In this document: positions 27,718 to 37,423 of the stretch, in pieces | Numbering within the stretch: the first letter of the stretch is position 1 | Layout: each line of letters opens with the position of its first letter | Assembly: GCA_902635965.1 (NCBI GenBank) | Contig: CACPQA010000003.1 | Location: forward strand, 1-64,000 | DNA from: an uncultured Bacteroidota bacterium | GTDB lineage: Bacteria > Bacteroidota > Bacteroidia > Flavobacteriales > Flavobacteriaceae | Direction: 5' to 3' | DNA: 64,000 nt | Notes under the pieces: model-generated | Database searches by the model: none | Seen by the model: only the letters and a program-made list of their open reading frames with translations | Told to the model about the DNA's origin: nothing | Position numbers and translations under genes: made by a program

Positions 27718-30700
27718 TTTATCAGATAGTCCAGCTGTAATTTTTTAAAAGATAAATTAAACTCAGAAACGTCGTTTGTCATCAATTTATTAAACATTTC
27801 TATTTCCTTATCAATTTTTTCTGATAGTTCAGTCATAAGTTTTTTGTCCTGGTCTGTAGGTGGAAAATCGTTCATAGTTACTAAATCAGCAATGTGTCCA
27901 AGTTTATTGGTTAATTTGATTGGAAAATTAAGGGGATCTTGCCTACTTTCATTCTTAGTTTGATATAACGCATTTTCCACTGTATTAAGCGAATCAATTA
28001 GGAAATGAGCTTTCTTAATGATATTTTCAGCGTCCTTATAGTCAGAAAAATTAGTTAAAAACTCATTTAATTTTAATTTTGTTTTTCTAATTTTTTTTAT
28101 GGACTGATGCGCCTTAGAAAGAGTCTTATTTATTTGGTTTACAAAATTAAATTGTTCTCTCATTTGGTCAACTGTACTTTCTGAAGTTGGTGACTTCAAT
28201 ATCTCAAAAGAATTTTCAAATTCAAAATTGTTTACTGAAAGTCTCACCTGGTAAGTCCCAGGTACTGCCTTTGCCCCATTTAAAGATGCGCTCCACATCA
28301 CCATTCCATCGAACTTTTCAGCTCCTGGGTATTTGTAATCCCAAACAAAAATATTTCCACCATCTTTTACTTCCAATTTATTATCATCGTCTGATGTACT
28401 AAACTTTCTAATTTCATTCCCTTTTTCATCGTGAAAGCTGAGTTTAACTGTATCAGAATCTTTATTGTAAGATGGAATATAAAAATGAACCTCTACTCCA
28501 TTTGGTTTATTTGTACCCATAGTAAGTGAGCTCTTTCCCCCACTACCTCTTAATCTGTAGGTTGGTTTTGGCTTAAAGAGATATGGATTCTTATTTGAGT
28601 TTGGAAGCTGGTGAAGAACGGTTAGATCATCAATCATCCATAAACTTCTTCCTTGGGTTGCTACAATCAAGCTATTATCTTTAATTGTCAAATCTGTGAT
28701 GGGGACAATAGGCAAATTCTGTTGAAAAGGCTTCCAACTATTACCATCGTCAAAAGAAATATATAAACCCGATTCGGTACCTGCATATAAAAGACCTTTT
28801 CTAGCCGGATCGGCTCTTAATACCCTAGTGAAGTTTTCATTTTTTATATTTTTGGTAATTAGTTCCCAAGTCATACCATAGTTTTCTGTACGGTACAGAT
28901 AAGGTTTAAAATCACCGGTTTTGTATTTTGTTCCAGCAACATAGCAAGTTCCAGGATCGAATGGAGACGGATCGATACTGTTAATCATCATCCATTCAGG
29001 CATATTTTTTGGTGTTACATTTGTCCATGTTTTCCCACCATCTTTTGTTAAGTGAATAAGTCCGTCATCACTTCCAACCCAAATTAAACCACTTTTTAAA
29101 TTGGATTCTCCACCAGCGAAAAGTGTACAGTAATATTCCACACCTGTATTGTCTTGAGTGATAGGACCTCCAGAAGATTTAAGTTTTTCGGGTACGTTTC
29201 TTGTTAGATCTGGGCTAATTATCTCCCAACTCTGACCTTCGTTTTCAGTAACATGGACATGATTAGAAAAAGCATACATTTTTTTAGCGTTGTGAGGACT
29301 GAAAAAAACCGGGAAGTTCCATTGAAAACGGTATTTCATTCCCTCAGCTCCGTATCCCATTGGATTGTCTGGCCAAACATTAATTCCTCTTTCACTATTG
29401 TTTTTGTGATTAAGTCTGGTTAGATATCCACCATAACTTCCACCATATACTATATCATTATTGTTAGGATCTATAGCTATGTGGGCTGACTCACCGCCCG
29501 CAGAAGGCTCCCAATCGCCTTCATCTATGAATGATCCATTACTTCTATGTTTTATTCTTATAGTGGAATTATCCTGCTGAGCAGCGTAAATTCTGTAAGG
29601 GAAAGAGTTGTCAGTAGTGACACGATAAAATTGTGCTGTTGGTTGGTTATGATATGTACTCCAAGTTTCACCTCCATCATAAGTCACTTGCGCACCACCA
29701 TCGTCCCCAATGATCATTCTATTGTTATCCTCCGGTGCAATCCAAAGGTCGTGATGATCACCATGAGGTGCATTGTGAGATGTAAAAGTTTCACCACCAT
29801 CTGTTGATTTGTGATAAGAAACATTCATTACATAGACTTTATTTATGTCTTTTGTATCTGCGTAGATTTTAGAATAATACCAAGCACGCTGTCTTAAAGC
29901 TCTGCTATCATTCACATGTGACCAAGTATCTCCGCCGTCATCGGATCTATATACTCCTCCCTTATCTTTATTTTCAACAATTGCCCAAACCCTATCTGAA
30001 TTTACTGGAGAAACAGTGACACCGATAATTCCTAATATTCCTTGCGCAAACCCTTTGTTGCTACTTATTTTCCTCCAATTATTTCCCCTGTCCGTACTTT
30101 TCCAGAGTATAGATCCCTCGCCTCCGCTACTAAGACTATAAGGAGTTCTCTTAACTCTCCAAGTTGCAGCATATAGATTTCTTGGATTATTAGGATCAAT
30201 TACTAGTTCTACTGCCCCAGCATGATTGCTTTCGAAAAGAACTTTTGACCAAGTTTTACCACCATTGGTACTTTTATAAACTCCTCTTTCCGAAGTAGGT
30301 TTGTAAATATTTCCTAAAACAGCGGCATAAACAATGTCTGGATTTTGAGGGTCAATTACAATTCTAGGGATATGTCTAGACTTTGGGAGTCCACAACTTT
30401 TCCATGTTTCTCCTGCATCTTCTGACTTCCAAATTCCGTATCCAGAGGAAACATTACCCCTAACTGTAACCTCTCCTCCTCCAACATAAATAACGTTTGG
30501 ATCACTTTTTGAAACGGCTACAGCACCAATACTTCCACCAAAATAGCCATCTGAAATATTTTTATAAGTTTTTCCTCCATCGTTAGTTTTCCAAACTCCA
30601 CCTCCGGTTGAACCAAAATAAAATAAATTAGGATTACCATCTACGCCTGTTACAGCGCAAGATCTACCACCTCTAAAAGGGCCAATTTCTCTGAATTTAA

Positions 30701-30815
30701 GTGAAGAGTACAAGGATTGATCATAACTGACTTTATTTTTTCTTTGTGCAACTGTTTCAAAAGAAAATAAAAGAATGGCACAAAGCGACAAATTGAAAAA
30801 CTTAATTAATTGCAT
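27714..30815 (-). CDS. Secreted VPS10/sortilin-like BNR-repeat protein
   Basis: The 1033-residue protein has a signal peptide (cleaved near TVAQ) and then a ten-bladed beta-propeller of the VPS10/sortilin type. Many Asp-box motifs of the S-x-D-G-G-x-T-W kind are visible (NDGGKTYKN, EDAGETWKS, TNGGKTWSK, DDGGDTWSH, DGGETWST, KDGGKTWTN, FDDGNSWKP). The C-terminal region has an Ig-like segment with a FDGMVMWSASLNG/PGTYQVRL pattern, then helices. Such exported proteins are very common in Bacteroidota, often beside peptidases, and are inferred to bind or process glycans or proteins. It is divergent from the M20 gene. Confidence 0.9.
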   Translation of the reverse strand: MQLIKFFNLSLCAILLFSFETVAQRKNKVSYDQSLYSSLKFREIGPFRGGRSCAVTGVDGNPNLFYFGSTGGGVWKTNDGGKTYKNISDGYFGGSIGAVAVSKSDPNVIYVGGGEVTVRGNVSSGYGIWKSEDAGETWKSCGLPKSRHIPRIVIDPQNPDIVYAAVLGNIYKPTSERGVYKSTNGGKTWSKVLFESNHAGAVELVIDPNNPRNLYAATWRVKRTPYSLSSGGEGSILWKSTDRGNNWRKISSNKGFAQGILGIIGVTVSPVNSDRVWAIVENKDKGGVYRSDDGGDTWSHVNDSRALRQRAWYYSKIYADTKDINKVYVMNVSYHKSTDGGETFTSHNAPHGDHHDLWIAPEDNNRMIIGDDGGAQVTYDGGETWSTYHNQPTAQFYRVTTDNSFPYRIYAAQQDNSTIRIKHRSNGSFIDEGDWEPSAGGESAHIAIDPNNNDIVYGGSYGGYLTRLNHKNNSERGINVWPDNPMGYGAEGMKYRFQWNFPVFFSPHNAKKMYAFSNHVHVTENEGQSWEIISPDLTRNVPEKLKSSGGPITQDNTGVEYYCTLFAGGESNLKSGLIWVGSDDGLIHLTKDGGKTWTNVTPKNMPEWMMINSIDPSPFDPGTCYVAGTKYKTGDFKPYLYRTENYGMTWELITKNIKNENFTRVLRADPARKGLLYAGTESGLYISFDDGNSWKPFQQNLPIVPITDLTIKDNSLIVATQGRSLWMIDDLTVLHQLPNSNKNPYLFKPKPTYRLRGSGGKSSLTMGTNKPNGVEVHFYIPSYNKDSDTVKLSFHDEKGNEIRKFSTSDDDNKLEVKDGGNIFVWDYKYPGAEKFDGMVMWSASLNGAKAVPGTYQVRLSVNNFEFENSFEILKSPTSESTVDQMREQFNFVNQINKTLSKAHQSIKKIRKTKLKLNEFLTNFSDYKDAENIIKKAHFLIDSLNTVENALYQTKNESRQDPLNFPIKLTNKLGHIADLVTMNDFPPTDQDKKLMTELSEKIDKEIEMFNKLMTNDVSEFNLSFKKLQLDYLIN

Positions 30816-30885
30816 TTTAAATGATTTTTATTCTAATTTAACTCAAAATAAAATTAAAAAGTATATTTATTTATAATTAAAAACT

Positions 30886-32313
30886 ATGAGGAAAAGGATT
30901 TTATTACTTTCAATAACATTAATATCTGCTGTTTATTCTATTGAAGCTCAGAGTATTAGGACGATTAAAAAAGAACTCCAACAATCAATTGAAAAACATG
31001 AGACAGAATTAATCAAAACTAGTGATGCAATTTGGGAGGCAGCTGAAACAGCATTATTAGAATTTAAATCTTCAAAAATATTAATAGACCACGCCAAAAG
31101 AAATGGATTTGATGTTGAAGAGGGTGTCGCCGGCATAAAAACCGCTTTTACAGCATCGTACGGATCTGGTAGGCCAATTATTGGAATATTAGGAGAATTT
31201 GATGCTAATGCAGGAATTTCACAAAAAAGGAAACCAGTTAAAGAAGCAAGAATTCCTGGTGGAGCGGGTCACGGTTGTGGTCATAATCTTTTTGGTACTG
31301 CAAGTCTTGGTGCTGCAATTGCTATCAAAGAGCAAATTGAGAAAGGAAATATACAGGGAACTGTAATATTCTATGGGACACCAGCTGAAGAAACAATTTT
31401 TGCCAAGGTTTGGATGGTAAGGGAGGGTTTATTTGACAAATTGGATGTTTGCATGGATTGGCACCCAGGAGATGAAATTCAAGCTGGAACACAAAGCTCT
31501 AAGGCACTTGTTGATTTTAGAGTAAAATTCCGTGGTAATTCAGCTCATGCGTCTTCCGATCCATGGAATGGCAATAGTGCAGCTGACGCGATGGAATTAT
31601 ATACAACTGGATTAAATTACTACAGAGAACATATTGAGCCAACCGCTAGAATCCATTATCAAATTGAAAAGGCAGGAGATGTGGTAAATGTTGTTCCAGA
31701 TTATGCCCAGATTTGGACTAGGCTGAGACAAAACGACAGAGCAGGTGTTGATGTTTTATATGAAAGGGCACTTGATATAGCAAAAGGAGCTGCCCTGATG
31801 ACAGGAACCACTTATGAAACGAAGTTAATCTCAGGAATTTACGAAATACAAGTGAACAGAACAGGTGCTGCAGTTTTGCAAAAAAACCTAGAAACATTGG
31901 GTGAGATTACCTACAGCGATAGTGAATTAAATTATGCTAATACCATTTTAAAGGAAACTGGGAAGCCTCAAAATGGTATAGACGGTAAAATTTATCCACT
32001 TAAACCAACATTACCAGCTCAAGGTGGTTCGACAGACGTTGGTGATGTAAGTCAAGTAGTACCTACAATTAGTTTAGGAGTTACAACTGCAGCAAGTGGA
32101 GGCCCATGGCATTCTTGGGCTGTAGTTGCTTGTACTGGAATGTCCATAGGTCACAAAGGTATGATTTATGCCGCAAAAGCTTTATCTATGACTATGGCGG
32201 ATCTATACAAAAACCCCTCTTTAATTAGTGCTGTAAAAGAAGATTATTTGAAAAATAAACAATACGACAAATACGACCCCAGGATTTTACCTGGACCCCC
32301 TTCATTAGAATAG
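30886..32313 (+). CDS. Exported M20-family amidohydrolase/peptidase (AbgB-like)
   Basis: The 475-residue protein has a signal peptide (ending SIEAQS) and an M20D amidohydrolase domain. Metal ligands are visible in GILGEFDAN, GAGHGCGHNLFG, TPAEETIF and MDWHPGD, with the C-terminal ligand region in GGPWHSW. Relatives include the AbgB subunit that cleaves p-aminobenzoyl-glutamate, and other N-acyl-amino-acid hydrolases. The exported location suggests scavenging of amino-acyl compounds. The M24 gene follows 4 bases later, so the two are an operon. Confidence 0.93.
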   Translation: MRKRILLLSITLISAVYSIEAQSIRTIKKELQQSIEKHETELIKTSDAIWEAAETALLEFKSSKILIDHAKRNGFDVEEGVAGIKTAFTASYGSGRPIIGILGEFDANAGISQKRKPVKEARIPGGAGHGCGHNLFGTASLGAAIAIKEQIEKGNIQGTVIFYGTPAEETIFAKVWMVREGLFDKLDVCMDWHPGDEIQAGTQSSKALVDFRVKFRGNSAHASSDPWNGNSAADAMELYTTGLNYYREHIEPTARIHYQIEKAGDVVNVVPDYAQIWTRLRQNDRAGVDVLYERALDIAKGAALMTGTTYETKLISGIYEIQVNRTGAAVLQKNLETLGEITYSDSELNYANTILKETGKPQNGIDGKIYPLKPTLPAQGGSTDVGDVSQVVPTISLGVTTAASGGPWHSWAVVACTGMSIGHKGMIYAAKALSMTMADLYKNPSLISAVKEDYLKNKQYDKYDPRILPGPPSLE

Positions 32314-32317
32314 TTTT

Positions 32318-33631
32318 ATGTACAAATACTTATTATTTATTTTCCTTTCTTTTACAAAAATCGATTGCTTTTCTCAAGCTGTCTTACCCTTAAAGGATAG
32401 GGTAAGAGCTATAGAGGAAATACAGAAAGATAGACTGGAAAACCTTTTACCACAGCTTATGGTAAGAGAAAAAATTGACTGTTGGGTAATAATTACAAGG
32501 GAATACAATGAAGATCCAATAATTAAGAGTCTTCTTCCTCCAACATGGTTGAATGCTAGAAGAAGGACGATTCTTGTTTTTACACATGATAAATCTTCAA
32601 AAAAAGTTGATATGGCTGCAATCACTAGGTATTCTTTTGGAAGCTTAATAAAAAGTGTTTGGGATAAAGAAAAAGAACCGGATCAAATGAAGGCTCTTGT
32701 GGATTATATTAAACTTAAAAACCCAAAAAAAATTGGTATTAACATATCGCATACCTATGGGATTGCCGATGGATTGTCTGTAACAGATCACAAACTATTA
32801 ATGAATTATTTACCAAAATCCCTTAAAACAAGGGTTATAAGCTCAGAACCTCTAGCGGTTTCATGGGTGGAAACGAGAACCGAGAAAGAAATGACACTAT
32901 TTTCCCACTTAACAGAAATAACTCATAATATAATTAAGGAGGCCTTCTCAACAGGCGTGATTACTCCCGGAGTTACAACTACTGACGACGTGGTATGGTG
33001 GATGAGAGAAAAGGTTTCATCAATGGGATTAAAAACTTGGTTTCATCCAACAATTGATGTTCAACGTGCTGATGATAGCGATCTTTACGCTTTTGATGCA
33101 AAACAAAAATTTGATATTATTAAACCTGGCGATTTAATTCATTGTGATTTTGGAATTACTTATTTAAATCTTAATACAGACTGTCAACAGCTTGCTTATG
33201 TTTTAAAACCAAATGAAGTTGACGCACCTAAGTATTTAAAAGATGGTCTTAAGGCTGGGAATTTATTAGAAGATATACTAACCAGTAACTTCAAAGAAGG
33301 AATAACAGGAAACGAAATTTTAAAAATTTCAAGAAAGGAAGCTATTGAAAAAGGTTTAAGACCGCAAATATATACACATCCACTTGGTCTTTTTGGTCAT
33401 TCTGCAGGTACTATTTTTGGCATGTGGGACAATCAAGGGTTTGTTCAAGGTACTGGGGAATGGAAATTAAATGCAAATACAGCCTATGCCATTGAATTAA
33501 ACACCAAGGTTTACATAAAAGAATGGGGCAAGGATGTTAGAATTATGCTTGAGGAACCAGGTTTTTTTTCAAAAGATGGCTTCAGATATATAAATAAAAG
33601 ACAAGAAAAATTTCATTTGATAGGAGAATAA
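32318..33631 (+). CDS. Exported M24-family Xaa-Pro aminopeptidase-like protein
   Basis: The 437-residue protein has a signal peptide (ending DCFSQA), an N-terminal creatinase-like domain and the M24 pita-bread domain. The five metal ligands can be placed: Asp in IHCDFG, Asp in LNTDCQQ, His in HPLGLFGHSAG, Glu in AIELNT and Glu in MLEEPG. It should cleave a dipeptide or proline-containing substrate outside the cytoplasm. It sits in an operon with the M20 enzyme, so the pair may act on the same pool of exogenous peptides. Confidence 0.93.
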   Translation: MYKYLLFIFLSFTKIDCFSQAVLPLKDRVRAIEEIQKDRLENLLPQLMVREKIDCWVIITREYNEDPIIKSLLPPTWLNARRRTILVFTHDKSSKKVDMAAITRYSFGSLIKSVWDKEKEPDQMKALVDYIKLKNPKKIGINISHTYGIADGLSVTDHKLLMNYLPKSLKTRVISSEPLAVSWVETRTEKEMTLFSHLTEITHNIIKEAFSTGVITPGVTTTDDVVWWMREKVSSMGLKTWFHPTIDVQRADDSDLYAFDAKQKFDIIKPGDLIHCDFGITYLNLNTDCQQLAYVLKPNEVDAPKYLKDGLKAGNLLEDILTSNFKEGITGNEILKISRKEAIEKGLRPQIYTHPLGLFGHSAGTIFGMWDNQGFVQGTGEWKLNANTAYAIELNTKVYIKEWGKDVRIMLEEPGFFSKDGFRYINKRQEKFHLIGE

Positions 33632-33655
33632 ACAAAAAACTTCTTTGAGGATAAA

Positions 33656-33778
33656 TTACTTCCTTTTTGAAAATAATTTAAATGAAAAGCTCTTGCCCAA
33701 CATATTTTTATTTAGTATTAAGATCAAAAAAGCAAGAAACAAAAAGGCTATTTTGATGAAAAGTAACTTAGATTCCAT
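33656..33778 (-). CDS. Possible 40-residue single-pass membrane peptide
   Basis: An ORF below the track threshold reads MESKLLFIKIAFLFLAFLILIL, then a basic tail (LFSKRK). This has the form of a small membrane protein with the positive side at the C-terminus. The region is AT-rich and such a hydrophobic ORF can arise by chance. The rest of the 33631-33929 gap shows no convincing gene or terminator. Confidence 0.35.
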   Translation of the reverse strand: MESKLLFIKIAFLFLAFLILILNKNMLGKSFSFKLFSKRK

Positions 33779-33928
33779 ACAAATATTTTTTTAAAATTAA
33801 GAAGTTATATTTTTCGTAAAATCCTATGGCTTCTAACTTTTCAACAAAGTTACTAAGAATCTCAAGTTGATTTGAAATTTACTTTTAGAAAATATATTTC
33901 AGGTTTGTATATGAAAGTTGGTATTAAA

Positions 33929-36238
33929 TTAAATGGAAATATGAACTTCCCCGTTGTTATCAAATGAGAATTTTTGGTTATTTACATATATAAAACAATC
34001 CTGAGTTAAACTTAAACAGCATTGAAACAAGCTTTTACTGAATTTAATTTTATAAATATTTTGTCTAAAATTAATTTTAAATTCCAGAGCTTCCCAATTT
34101 TTAGGTAAGCAAGGGGTAAAATGAAGCGTGTTGTTTTTTACTCGCATCCCAGCAAAACCCTCAACAACTGTTAACCAACTGCCTGCCATAGAGGTGATGT
34201 GTAGCCCTTCCTCAACTTCCTTGTTATAGTCATCTAAGTCTAGCCTAGAGGCTCTTTTAAAAAGTTCATGTGCCGATTTAGTTTTTCCTAGTTTGCAGGC
34301 AATTATTGAGTGAATACAAGGCGATAGAGAGGACTCATGAACTGTGAATTTTTCATAAAACTCATAATTATTTTTAATTTTTTTGATGTCAAACTTATCC
34401 TCAAAAAAGTATATTCCTTGAAGAACATCCGCCTGTTTTATATATGGAGACCTTAAAATTCGATCCCATGACCAATTCTGATTTAATGGTCTTTCTGAAC
34501 TATCTAATTTATCAACTTCTTTTAGATCTTTATCGAAGAATCCGTCTTGTTGGACAAATATGCCAAGTTTTTTGTCATCATTTAAATAAATATTTTCTGA
34601 GATTTTTAACCATAGATTTATTTCAGATTCTTTAAGTTTTAATTTTTCGCGTAATTCTTTATATGAATTGGGATTATTTTTTTTAAAAATTTTTATTGAA
34701 TCTAGTGTAAACTCTAAACACCATTTGGTACTGTAATTTGTATACCAATTATTGTTAACATTATTTTCATATTCGTTTGGACCTGTAACACCTAAGATGA
34801 CGTACTTATTTTTCTTCTCTGAATAAGAAACTCTTTGTGCCCAAAATCTACAAATTCCGATTAAAACTTCAATGCCCTTATCCATTAAATATTCTAAATC
34901 TCCGGTGTATCTAGTATAGTTAAAGATTGCGTATGCGATCGCATTATTCCTGTGTATTTCTTCAAAAGTAATTTCCCATTCGTTATGACATTCTTCCCCA
35001 TTCATCGTAACCATTGGGAATAAAGCAGCGCCATTTTCAAATCCAAGCTTTTTCGCATTATCGATTGCTTTGTCTAATTGAAGGTATCTGTAATTTAAAA
35101 GATTTAAGGTCACCTCAGGAGGTTTAGTACCTAAACAAAAAGGAACACAATACGCCTCTGTGTCCCAATAAGTGCTTCCACCATATTTTTCCCCAGTAAA
35201 ACCTTTCGGTCCAAAATTAAGTTTTGCATCGTCACCCCTGTATGTTTGATTTAGTTGGAAAATATTAAATCTAATGGCCTGTTGAGATTTATTGTCCCCA
35301 GTAATTTTAATGTCCGATTGCTCCCAAATTTTAGCCCATTCCAACTTATGTTCTTGATATAGATCCTCAAATGACGTGTTTTTTAAATAATTTAAAATCT
35401 TATCTGTTTTATTTTCAATTTTGTTCCAGCTATTACATTCAGAAGTCACATATCCTCCAAACTTTACTACTTCCAAAGTATGACCTTTTTTTAATGTTTG
35501 TTCAGATTCAAGCAGTATTTTATTTGAACTAGATTTTGCCACATAAGGCTTTTCAAGTTTAACATCGTCATCATATAAATCAGCTTTCATGTAGGTGATC
35601 ACTTTAAAACCAGTTTTTTTTACCTTACTTTTTACTAGCGATTTATTTTGGTCATTTAATTTTTCTTTTGTTTCCCAAAACTTTTCATCCCAGTTGCTGT
35701 CGCTATTAGATACGTCAAAATCAATATACGGGGACAAAGATATTTTAACATCTCTGTTGCATTTAATTTTATAGGAAATTGCTCCTACAGATTTTCTTTT
35801 CATAGATATAAACCTTTTTGAGTTTATCTCCACTTCTAAATCGTTCTCCATTTTAAGGGAAATTGCACGCTCATATAACCCATTCTTCATGTCTAATATT
35901 CTCTCAAATTTTTCAACCTTATCAACTTTATTTAAGTCAAGAGGTATATTATCAATTAATATTGAAATGCCAATCCAGCTTGGGGCATTAATTACCTTTG
36001 CGAAGTATTCAGGGTAACCGTTTTTCCACCACCCAACTTTTGTTTTATCAGGATAATAAATACCACCTATATAACTGCCCTGTAGTGATTTGCCACTGAA
36101 ATCTTCTTCAAAATTGGCTCTCTGACCCATAGCACCATTACCGATGCTGAAGATGCTTTCGGAGTCCATGATTTTGTTTCGATTCCATCCTACTTCAATA
36201 ATTTTCCAAGGATTAATTTTATAAAAATGTGTTTCCAT
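33929..36238 (-). CDS. GH65 family disaccharide phosphorylase (maltose/kojibiose phosphorylase-like)
   Basis: The 769-residue protein is a full-length GH65 enzyme. It has the N-terminal beta-sandwich domain, the (alpha/alpha)6 barrel with WDTEAYCVPFC and ECHNEWEITFEEIHRN, and the catalytic acid region VTGPNEYENNVNNNWYTN (Glu489, at the position of the known general acid Glu487 in Lactobacillus brevis maltose phosphorylase). The enzyme cleaves an alpha-glucosyl disaccharide with phosphate to glucose and beta-glucose 1-phosphate. The beta-phosphoglucomutase gene just upstream on the same strand converts that product to glucose 6-phosphate. The exact disaccharide is not known. Confidence 0.93.
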   Translation of the reverse strand: METHFYKINPWKIIEVGWNRNKIMDSESIFSIGNGAMGQRANFEEDFSGKSLQGSYIGGIYYPDKTKVGWWKNGYPEYFAKVINAPSWIGISILIDNIPLDLNKVDKVEKFERILDMKNGLYERAISLKMENDLEVEINSKRFISMKRKSVGAISYKIKCNRDVKISLSPYIDFDVSNSDSNWDEKFWETKEKLNDQNKSLVKSKVKKTGFKVITYMKADLYDDDVKLEKPYVAKSSSNKILLESEQTLKKGHTLEVVKFGGYVTSECNSWNKIENKTDKILNYLKNTSFEDLYQEHKLEWAKIWEQSDIKITGDNKSQQAIRFNIFQLNQTYRGDDAKLNFGPKGFTGEKYGGSTYWDTEAYCVPFCLGTKPPEVTLNLLNYRYLQLDKAIDNAKKLGFENGAALFPMVTMNGEECHNEWEITFEEIHRNNAIAYAIFNYTRYTGDLEYLMDKGIEVLIGICRFWAQRVSYSEKKNKYVILGVTGPNEYENNVNNNWYTNYSTKWCLEFTLDSIKIFKKNNPNSYKELREKLKLKESEINLWLKISENIYLNDDKKLGIFVQQDGFFDKDLKEVDKLDSSERPLNQNWSWDRILRSPYIKQADVLQGIYFFEDKFDIKKIKNNYEFYEKFTVHESSLSPCIHSIIACKLGKTKSAHELFKRASRLDLDDYNKEVEEGLHITSMAGSWLTVVEGFAGMRVKNNTLHFTPCLPKNWEALEFKINFRQNIYKIKFSKSLFQCCLSLTQDCFIYVNNQKFSFDNNGEVHISI

Positions 36239-36239
36239 T

Positions 36240-36884
36240 CTAAATCATTTTTTCAAAAAATTCAAGCGGTATATCATCGAGTGAAATAAAATTATATTTT
36301 GCATTTTCAATTTTCCCACACTTACAAATAGCAACTGAAACCATTTTTGCCTGATTTGCGGCCTTTACACCTGCAATGGAGTCTTCAAATACAATTACTT
36401 CTTTTGGATTTACCCCAAGCATTTTTGCACCTTTTAGAAAAACCTCAGGATGAGGTTTTGATTTTGAAGTTAAGTTCCCATCTATTATCACTTTAAACTT
36501 ATTTTTTATTCTAAGTTTTTCTAAAATTTGATGTGCATTTTTACTTGCAGATCCCAATGCAATTGGAATATCCTTAATCGTAGCAAAATCTAGTAATTTG
36601 TTCACTCCAGGCAATATATCCATTTGACTAAGATTAGAAATAAACCCTTTGTATAATTCGTTTTTTTTCTCCAAATACTTTTTCTTTTCAAATCTGTCAA
36701 TTGAAATACCTCCCCAAGATAATATCCTATCTAATGATTTTTCTCTACTTACACCTTTCAAAAGTTCATTTTGATTTTTTGACAATTCAAAACCAAAGTT
36801 TTTAGATATTATTTTCCAGGATTTAAAATGATATTTGGCAGTGTCAACGATAATTCCGTCAAGATCAAAAATAAATGCTTTCAA
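36240..36884 (-). CDS. pgmB: Beta-phosphoglucomutase (HAD family)
   Basis: The 214-residue protein has the HAD motifs: FDLDG with Asp7 nucleophile and Asp9, a VDTAKYHFKSW cap segment that in beta-PGMs contacts the sugar, the GSASKN motif II, and VVFEDS-like motif IV (EVIVFEDSIAGVKAA). It isomerises beta-D-glucose 1-phosphate to glucose 6-phosphate. The start codon is TTG at 36884; no ATG is available and the residue following is the expected KAFIFDLDG. It lies 1 base before the GH65 gene, which is the classical pairing. Confidence 0.92.
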   Translation of the reverse strand: MKAFIFDLDGIIVDTAKYHFKSWKIISKNFGFELSKNQNELLKGVSREKSLDRILSWGGISIDRFEKKKYLEKKNELYKGFISNLSQMDILPGVNKLLDFATIKDIPIALGSASKNAHQILEKLRIKNKFKVIIDGNLTSKSKPHPEVFLKGAKMLGVNPKEVIVFEDSIAGVKAANQAKMVSVAICKCGKIENAKYNFISLDDIPLEFFEKMI

Positions 36885-36893
36885 ATCAAAATT

Positions 36894-37352
36894 TTATTTG
36901 CAATGATAATCTGCGGCTCTAGTTGCAATTTGGACATGGGGTTTAATATTTACTTTATAACCAAGAGAATTGGCTAACCCTTTGGAAGCATTTACCAATT
37001 TATTTGACTTAAAATTTTCATTTTCATTATAATCCAAATCAATCTCAGGAATTATGTTTAAGGAATTTTTTATAGCTTCAGCTGTATCAATACTTAATTC
37101 AGTTTCCTTCCACAGCCTAGTCCAGAGGTCCTTAATTTGCGGTACACCACTTTTTTTCATAATATAATGAACACCTCTATTACCGTATCTGTAAGCAATA
37201 ACAGTTATATATTGTGTTTTCTTTGCTACACTTTGAGAGTCAGTTCCTACATGAACTTCAACGAATGGATTTTTTTTGAGTATTTCTCTAGTATGATCGA
37301 TTGGATCAATTATATTTCCCTGGATGTCCTTAAAAGCAACACTCTCTTCCAT
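36894..37352 (-). CDS. YkuK/DUF458 family RNase H-like protein
   Basis: The 152-residue protein matches the DUF458 (YkuK) family: FVEVHVGTDSQS at the first strand of an RNase H-like fold, the second acidic motif PEIDLDYNEN, and the C-terminal ATRAADYHC. The family is a predicted RNase H-like nuclease of unknown role. It is the first gene of the three-gene GH65/pgmB operon, which is an odd partner for sugar phosphorolysis; the association may be accidental. Confidence 0.85.
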   Translation of the reverse strand: MEESVAFKDIQGNIIDPIDHTREILKKNPFVEVHVGTDSQSVAKKTQYITVIAYRYGNRGVHYIMKKSGVPQIKDLWTRLWKETELSIDTAEAIKNSLNIIPEIDLDYNENENFKSNKLVNASKGLANSLGYKVNIKPHVQIATRAADYHCK

Positions 37353-37423
37353 ACGTCTAAAATAAAATTTTTATAATTTAAGCCTTACAATTGCCTTTAA
37401 AAAATTTTTTATCAAAAAAACGA

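Noticed and set aside
33782-33895. Start-less minus-strand frame reading like EILSNFVEKLEAIGFYEKYN upstream of the 40-aa ORF
   Set aside because: No ATG/GTG/TTG start, only about 35 codons, and low-complexity AT-rich DNA; likely chance.
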